From contig NZ_JOEY01000007.1 of assembly GCF_000718165.1 (NCBI RefSeq), forward strand, positions 1-64,000: a DNA stretch of 64,000 bases. Direction: 5' to 3'. This document shows, piece by piece, positions 59,418 to 64,000 of the stretch. The first letter of the stretch is position 1, and every line of letters begins with the position of its first letter. The stretch is from Streptomyces fulvoviolaceus. GTDB taxonomy: Bacteria > Actinomycetota > Actinomycetes > Streptomycetales > Streptomycetaceae. Below the pieces are notes generated by a model. The model ran no database searches and had not been told where the DNA came from. It saw only the letters and a program-made list of their open reading frames with translations. A program made the position numbers and the translations under genes.

Positions 59418-62400
59418 AGGTCGGCTCCCTTCACCATCACCTGGCATTCCCGGTCGACATTGCGCATGGAGTTCGGCGTCTCCCACAGTCCGTAACGCTG
59501 TTCGAAGCTCTTGATGAGGTTGGACTGTCCCTTGCCCTGGCTGCGGTAGTACAGCTCCCGGCCGTCCTTGCGGGCTTCGCGTGCGGCGTCCTCCCAGACG
59601 GCGATGAGGTCCGCCAGTTCCTTTCGTACGGCGTCACCGGTGGACGGTTCGCAGGCCTCGGCACGGGTCGCCAACTCCTCGGCCACCGCCTCCACTTCGG
59701 CAATGCGGTCGGTCACCTGTCCCGCCTGGTTCTCCGCGGCGAGGCCGAGCCTGTGCCGTACGAGGATGACGAGCGCGGCGTGCAGGGCGCGGGCCCGGGA
59801 GGGCATGGACCAGGGGGTGACGCTGGTCGGTTCGACATGGCGGTAGAGGGAGCGGTGATAGACATCGAAGGTCTCGTAGTGCGAACGGTCCCGGGGGCGG
59901 GTGGCGTTCAAGAACGTGACGACGAGACCCGGTACGGAGTGTCGGCCGACGCGGCTGGTGGCCTGGATGTATTCGGCGGTCGTCTTGGGCTGTCCCTGCA
60001 TGAGCATCAGCGCGAGTCGCTTCACGTCGACGCCGACCGAGAGCATGTTGGTGCAGGGCAGGAAGGAGACCGACTCCTTCTCGTCCCACCGTTTCTCCAG
60101 ACGGTCGAGCAGGACGGGCTGCTCCGCGCGCGGCAGATTACTGGTCAGCTCCTGAACCTGATGGTCCGCCAGTTCTCTTGTTCCCAGGCCTGATTCGAGC
60201 CCCGCAAGCTGCGCGGGGATGTCGTCGGCTGCGGCGGTGACGGTGCGGCCGAGCTCGCGCAGACTGTGGTGGTAGGCGACCAGCGTCCAGTAGGCGTCCC
60301 GGTGTTCCTCCGGCAGTTCCCACGCTCCCTGGAGCATGGCGGCTGCGGTGGCCACGGCGGCGCGGCCCGCCGTGTGCCCCTGGGCCATGACGCCGAGGTA
60401 GCGGCGGCCGGGGCGGGAGGTGTCGGGTTCCGCGAAGTACGAGTGGCGGGCGTCGAGCCCGGCGGGCGGGAAGAGCTGGACTCCGCCGCCGTACAGGGCC
60501 CGGACCTGCTCACCGGAGCGGCGAATGGTGGCCGTGGACGCCACGACCTTGGGTCCGATGCCGTCGGGTGTGGTGCACAGGCCGAGGACGGCCGCCTCGT
60601 ACAGGCCGACGGTGGTGCCGAGGGGGCCTGTGAGCAGGTGCAGCTCGTCCTGGATGACGAGTGAGGGCGGCTGGTTTCCGCTCCCCGCACCGAACAGCCG
60701 TCCCGCGCGGGGCTCCCAGGCCAGGCGGGCGAACTTGTCCACCGTGCCGAGGACGAAGGTGGGCGGCCGGTCGTAGAGCTGCTCGTCGACGACTGCGACC
60801 GGCAGTTCGTCGTGGAAGGCGCACTCGTCGCGTGGGCAGAAGAAGGCGAAGGAGTCCGCGGCGGCGCGTACTCCGTAGTCCCCGATGTCCGGCGATTTGT
60901 GGGCGGGCAGGATGCGGGTGCCGCACCACGGGCAGCGGTCGAGGATGAAGACGTCGTCCGGCCGGGCGGCGGCACGTACGTCGTCGAAGGCCGCGCGGGC
61001 CTTTTCGTAGGTGTTCGGGGTGGTGGTCTCGCCCACCCACAGGCCGATCGAGAAGGGCTCTTGTCCGTAAGTGACCGGGTCGGCGCGGCGCAGGGTCTCC
61101 AGGGCGCAGACGGTGGTGGCCGCGCGCTGGAACTGCTGGGTCGTCAGCAGGCTGAGGGTGTAGCGGCTCAGGACTGCGGTACCGCCTCCGTCGGGTTCGC
61201 GCCTGCGCAGCACCATCTCGAAGGCGGCGAGCAGCAGATACGCCTCTGTTTTGCCGCCACCGGTCGGGAACCAGATCAGATCCGTGGTGGCGCGGTCCGT
61301 GTGCCGGGGATCGGCCACCCCGTCCAGGGCGAGCAGGAAGAACGCCAGCTGGAAGGGGCGCCAGGCGGCGGCCTGGTCCGGCTCCGGATCGAGGGGGACG
61401 GCAGCCCGACGGGGTCGGCGGGTGCCCGCCAGGTCGGGGGCGGAGTGGCGCATCTGCAGAGCCATGGCACGGTTCGCAGCGCGGAAAGCGTTCAGCAGTT
61501 CGGGGCGGCTCGGGTCGCAGAGCGTGCGCACACCGGATTCGATCCGGGTGACGGTGTCACGGATACGCCGGAGGATACGGTCGGCAGCGTCACGGCCCCA
61601 GTCGGGGACGTCCTGATTCAGCTGCCCCACGTACCACGCACGGTAGTCGGCGACGAACTCTGCCAGTTCCTCACGGAGTTGGCCGACGGAGACCTCGGGG
61701 TCGGCGAGGTGCAGCACGTCGAGTACCGGAGTTCCGCTCAGGCCTGCGGCCCGGACGCCGCTGGCCTCGGCCTCCGGCATGACGGCCGCGCTGAGAGCGG
61801 TCACCCGGCTCGCTTCCTCGTCGTAGTGCTCGGCCACCGCGCAGCCATGGCCGACGGCGTGGGTCCGCACATGCTCGTACTGCAGGCGCAGTTCCTGTTC
61901 CTCCAGGTCGCGGCTGGCCAGTCGGACGCTCGGGTACTGGCGGATCCCGCCGTCCAGGGGCCGGGCTTCCAGGCCCACCTGGAAGAGCATCCGGTCCCAC
62001 TGAGCGGCCTTCCCGAGGGCCTGTTCATGGCGGGCGATGTTGACCAGGGCGACGGTGACCAGGTGCCCGGTGCCGAACTCGCGTCGTCGGACCCGGAGTT
62101 CGGCGCGCCCGTCAAGGACAGCCACGTGGTCGCGGTCCGGGCCGAGCGTGTGGGACTCGGTGGGGAGCGGGACGCGTTCCCAGTGCCGGCCGCGTTCGCC
62201 CGTGGCGGCGTGGGTCTGGTAGCGGGCACCGGTGCAGGCGATCTCGACGGTGGTGGCGTCGGTGTAGAAGCTGAAGCCGAGCGACGAGGGCAGCCAGGCG
62301 TTGGACTCGGACACGGGATCACTCGCGGGGGCGGTGTCCTCGGCCGCGCCTTCCGTGCCGGCACCTTCGAGTTCCTCCGCGGCAAGGTCCAACTGGCGTT

Positions 62401-62539
62401 GAAGATCGGCCTCTTGGGGGTACAACGTACCCATGAGGTACTGCCGGTCGGGTGGGGCATCGAGCGTCTCGTGCTCTCCTTGGACCGGGCCGACGAGCTG
62501 CCGGTGCAGGTAAGCGGCGAGTTCCTGTCTGGGATCCAT
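59414..62539 (-). CDS. drmA: DrmA-like SF2 helicase (DISARM)
   Basis: 1041 aa. The N-terminal extension begins with the DrmA-type PPDRQYLMGTLYPQE (29-43). The SF2 motifs are IWFPTGGGKTE (422-432), DELH (631-634), TATIRR (669-674), NMLSVGVDVKR (831-841) and QATSRVGR (859-866). Two Cys pairs in between (CPWCG 536-540 and CPRDEC 568-573) look zinc-binding. DrmA is the core translocase of DISARM. ATG 62539 has AAGGAA upstream; the coiled-coil gene ends 42 bp earlier. Shares a 4-bp overlap with drmB. Confidence 0.87.
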   Translation of the reverse strand: MDPRQELAAYLHRQLVGPVQGEHETLDAPPDRQYLMGTLYPQEADLQRQLDLAAEELEGAGTEGAAEDTAPASDPVSESNAWLPSSLGFSFYTDATTVEIACTGARYQTHAATGERGRHWERVPLPTESHTLGPDRDHVAVLDGRAELRVRRREFGTGHLVTVALVNIARHEQALGKAAQWDRMLFQVGLEARPLDGGIRQYPSVRLASRDLEEQELRLQYEHVRTHAVGHGCAVAEHYDEEASRVTALSAAVMPEAEASGVRAAGLSGTPVLDVLHLADPEVSVGQLREELAEFVADYRAWYVGQLNQDVPDWGRDAADRILRRIRDTVTRIESGVRTLCDPSRPELLNAFRAANRAMALQMRHSAPDLAGTRRPRRAAVPLDPEPDQAAAWRPFQLAFFLLALDGVADPRHTDRATTDLIWFPTGGGKTEAYLLLAAFEMVLRRREPDGGGTAVLSRYTLSLLTTQQFQRAATTVCALETLRRADPVTYGQEPFSIGLWVGETTTPNTYEKARAAFDDVRAAARPDDVFILDRCPWCGTRILPAHKSPDIGDYGVRAAADSFAFFCPRDECAFHDELPVAVVDEQLYDRPPTFVLGTVDKFARLAWEPRAGRLFGAGSGNQPPSLVIQDELHLLTGPLGTTVGLYEAAVLGLCTTPDGIGPKVVASTATIRRSGEQVRALYGGGVQLFPPAGLDARHSYFAEPDTSRPGRRYLGVMAQGHTAGRAAVATAAAMLQGAWELPEEHRDAYWTLVAYHHSLRELGRTVTAAADDIPAQLAGLESGLGTRELADHQVQELTSNLPRAEQPVLLDRLEKRWDEKESVSFLPCTNMLSVGVDVKRLALMLMQGQPKTTAEYIQATSRVGRHSVPGLVVTFLNATRPRDRSHYETFDVYHRSLYRHVEPTSVTPWSMPSRARALHAALVILVRHRLGLAAENQAGQVTDRIAEVEAVAEELATRAEACEPSTGDAVRKELADLIAVWEDAAREARKDGRELYYRSQGKGQSNLIKSFEQRYGLWETPNSMRNVDRECQVMVKGADL

Positions 62540-62581
62540 GGTGTTCCTTGAGGAGTACGCGGGGAGCGGGTGGTCTACGGA

Positions 62582-63976
62582 TCAGGCCTGGCGTCGGTGA
62601 TCACGGAGCCAGGTGGGGCCGCTCGCGATTCCCCGCTCAGTGGCGAGCTGTTCCTGCAGTTCGGTGATGCGGATCCAGGCGTTGTGCTCGGTCTCCGCGA
62701 TGCGCTGCTCGGCAGCCCGCGCCTGCTCGCAGGCCGTGCGAACTTCCTGACCCCGCTGGACAAGCGTCACCTTGGACTGTGCCAACTGGGCTTCGAGGTC
62801 GGCGATGCGTGCTTCGGCACCCTCGCGATACCGCCGGGCAGCCGCTTCCGCCTCTCCGGCCCTCTGCGTGGCTGCCCGATGCGCCTCACGGTGCTCTGCC
62901 TTCAGATGTGCGATCCGTTCCTCCGCCTGGGCGCGAACTGACTGCTCACGGTGGAACAGAGTCCGGTCCATGCGGAGCAGCAACGCCTCTTCCAGAGCGT
63001 CCAGTTCACTCTCGGTGTCAGCGAGGGCGGCGGCGAGCCGTACAGTGGCGGCGCCGCGCTCTTCGTCGAGCTGCTGCCGGTGCTCCTGGCGCAACTGCTC
63101 GACGTACGCCTCATGCGCGAGCCGGACTTCGGCCGGGCGTGCTTCGGTGTCGGCCTCTTCCCGGTCCGTTTCCTCCGCGTGCTCCGTCTCCACAGCGCGC
63201 TCGGCGTTCTCGGCCCGGCCAGGCTTGCGGGGTGGCTCGGCGATGAACTCCCGCAGCGCGTCACGCACGGCGAGGCGTGACTCGCCATGCACCAAGGGCT
63301 TGGCGGCCAGGTAGGCACGGGGTGTGGTGCCGACCAGCGCCTCGGCCGGCCGCTCGAAGAAGTCCTCGGGCCGATGCCCGGACTCCCCCAGCGCGTCGAA
63401 CACGCGCCGCAAAACCTCCAGCGACGCCACGACCGGACGGTCGAACGTCTCCGTCCCCTGGACGGCGCCCATCACGGCATCGGTCGCGGACTGCCCGAGC
63501 AGCACCGCGAGTTGCAGGTGTCCCACGGCCAGCAGCGCGTACTTCGCGAGCCAGATCACGTCATCGGCGGGGCCCTCCTCTGCCATCCGCCGGGCCTCGT
63601 CCCAGTCACAGGTGTACTGCTCCGCCGCGCCGGCCTCCACCCCAGCACCCGGTGACGGGCTCTCCGCGTGCACCGCGGGCACGGAATCCTGCTCCGTCAC
63701 AGCAGCCGTCGACGAGTGCGCCGCGGGCGCAGAGTCCGGAACGGGCACTGTGGCCGGTGGAGAACTGTCCACATCGAGCGCAGTTACGGATTCCGGTACG
63801 GGACGGTCGGCATCGGCAACAACCCCCGCGTCCCCCGACTCCTCGCCTGCACGCACCAACTCCCTTATCTTGCCCCGGCGTCGAGCCCTGGCATCGTCTC
63901 CGGCCCCGCCCCGGTGACCCGCCACTCCCACCCCCTCACCTCGTCGCGCTCCGTCGGTTCCAAGGAGCCTCGCCAT
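62582..63976 (-). CDS. Coiled-coil protein encoded upstream of drmA
   Basis: 464 aa. An Ala/Pro/Ser/Glu-rich disordered N-terminal region (about 1-120) is followed by a helical domain (about 125-260, DDVIWLAKYALLAVGHLQLAVLLGQ) and a long coiled coil (about 290-450, many QAEERIAHLKAEHREAH heptads). No catalytic motif is seen. ATG 63976 has GGAGAGG upstream and is preferred over GTG 63997. It is 42 bp from drmA and in the same direction, so it belongs to the operon. It is not one of the named DISARM proteins that I know; a structural or sensing role is only a guess. Transcription may start beyond the window edge. Confidence 0.65.
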   Translation of the reverse strand: MARLLGTDGARRGEGVGVAGHRGGAGDDARARRRGKIRELVRAGEESGDAGVVADADRPVPESVTALDVDSSPPATVPVPDSAPAAHSSTAAVTEQDSVPAVHAESPSPGAGVEAGAAEQYTCDWDEARRMAEEGPADDVIWLAKYALLAVGHLQLAVLLGQSATDAVMGAVQGTETFDRPVVASLEVLRRVFDALGESGHRPEDFFERPAEALVGTTPRAYLAAKPLVHGESRLAVRDALREFIAEPPRKPGRAENAERAVETEHAEETDREEADTEARPAEVRLAHEAYVEQLRQEHRQQLDEERGAATVRLAAALADTESELDALEEALLLRMDRTLFHREQSVRAQAEERIAHLKAEHREAHRAATQRAGEAEAAARRYREGAEARIADLEAQLAQSKVTLVQRGQEVRTACEQARAAEQRIAETEHNAWIRITELQEQLATERGIASGPTWLRDHRRQA

Positions 63977-64000
63977 CCGCAACCTCTCCTTCAGCACCGG

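Noticed and set aside
60812..62551. Open frame of 579 codons on the plus strand
   Set aside because: Antisense to drmA, with shadow-type composition.

Overview
The window reads as a Streptomyces (or very close actinomycete) chromosome segment. Base composition is very G+C-rich with G/C-dominated third codon positions. Starts are often GTG, adjacent genes often overlap by 4 bp, and several products are Streptomyces-type: a bifunctional primase/polymerase-like protein, an Rsm22-like methyltransferase, GlxA-type regulators, and many Tat and lipoprotein signals. I saw no rRNA, tRNA, CRISPR array or insertion sequence.

Layout. 0-5.5 kb: iron acquisition, with a heme-importer ATPase (hmuV) and an efeO-efeB-efeU operon plus a fourth lipoprotein gene, behind two adjacent DmdR/IdeR-like iron boxes. 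5.5-22.4 kb: mostly housekeeping and accessory enzymes and regulators (GDPD, TetR, Rsm22-like, GlxA-like, isochorismatase-like hydrolase, serine hydrolase, Bcr/CflA transporter, Gfo/Idh oxidoreductase, PhoD, SDR, FtsX-type ABC exporter, aldo/keto reductase, DoxX, MazG-like). Copies of a dispersed intergenic repeat punctuate this part. One copy supplies the C-terminus of the Rsm22-like protein, and a fragment of another interrupts a duplicated gene start.

22.4-30.0 kb (minus strand): a compact three-gene operon of a Sll1717-type P-loop ATPase, a 1500-residue protein (helical repeats, a complete Hsp70, and a trypsin-like domain lacking its catalytic His and Ser), and a soluble Ser/Thr kinase. 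I know of no described system with this composition, and it is the strongest candidate for something new.

30.1-47.2 kb: two sugar-utilisation operons in opposite directions from a shared 0.6-kb control region. The minus-strand arm has a binding protein, two permeases, a GH35 beta-galactosidase and a ROK regulator. The plus-strand arm has two permeases, a binding protein, a LacI regulator, a secreted GH39-like enzyme with carbohydrate-binding modules, and a cytoplasmic GH36 alpha-galactosidase. Three matching LacI operators mark the plus arm. The enzyme set fits a galactose/arabinose-rich plant glycan such as arabinogalactan.

47.2-52.3 kb: a small MarR-centred regulon (secreted protein, orphan binding protein, NTF2-like protein, LigB-type dioxygenase, quinone-reductase-like enzyme) tied together by at least six TTGA-N4-TCAA palindromes.

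52.3-64 kb: a likely defence island with a gene-poor 1-kb stretch, a STAND (NB-ARC)-TPR ATPase, and a minus-strand operon of a coiled-coil protein, DrmA-like helicase, DrmB-like DUF1998 protein and a small UvrD-like helicase. The last four form a DISARM-related cluster without a visible methyltransferase or DrmC nuclease. The operon runs to the right-hand window edge, so upstream members may be missing from view.
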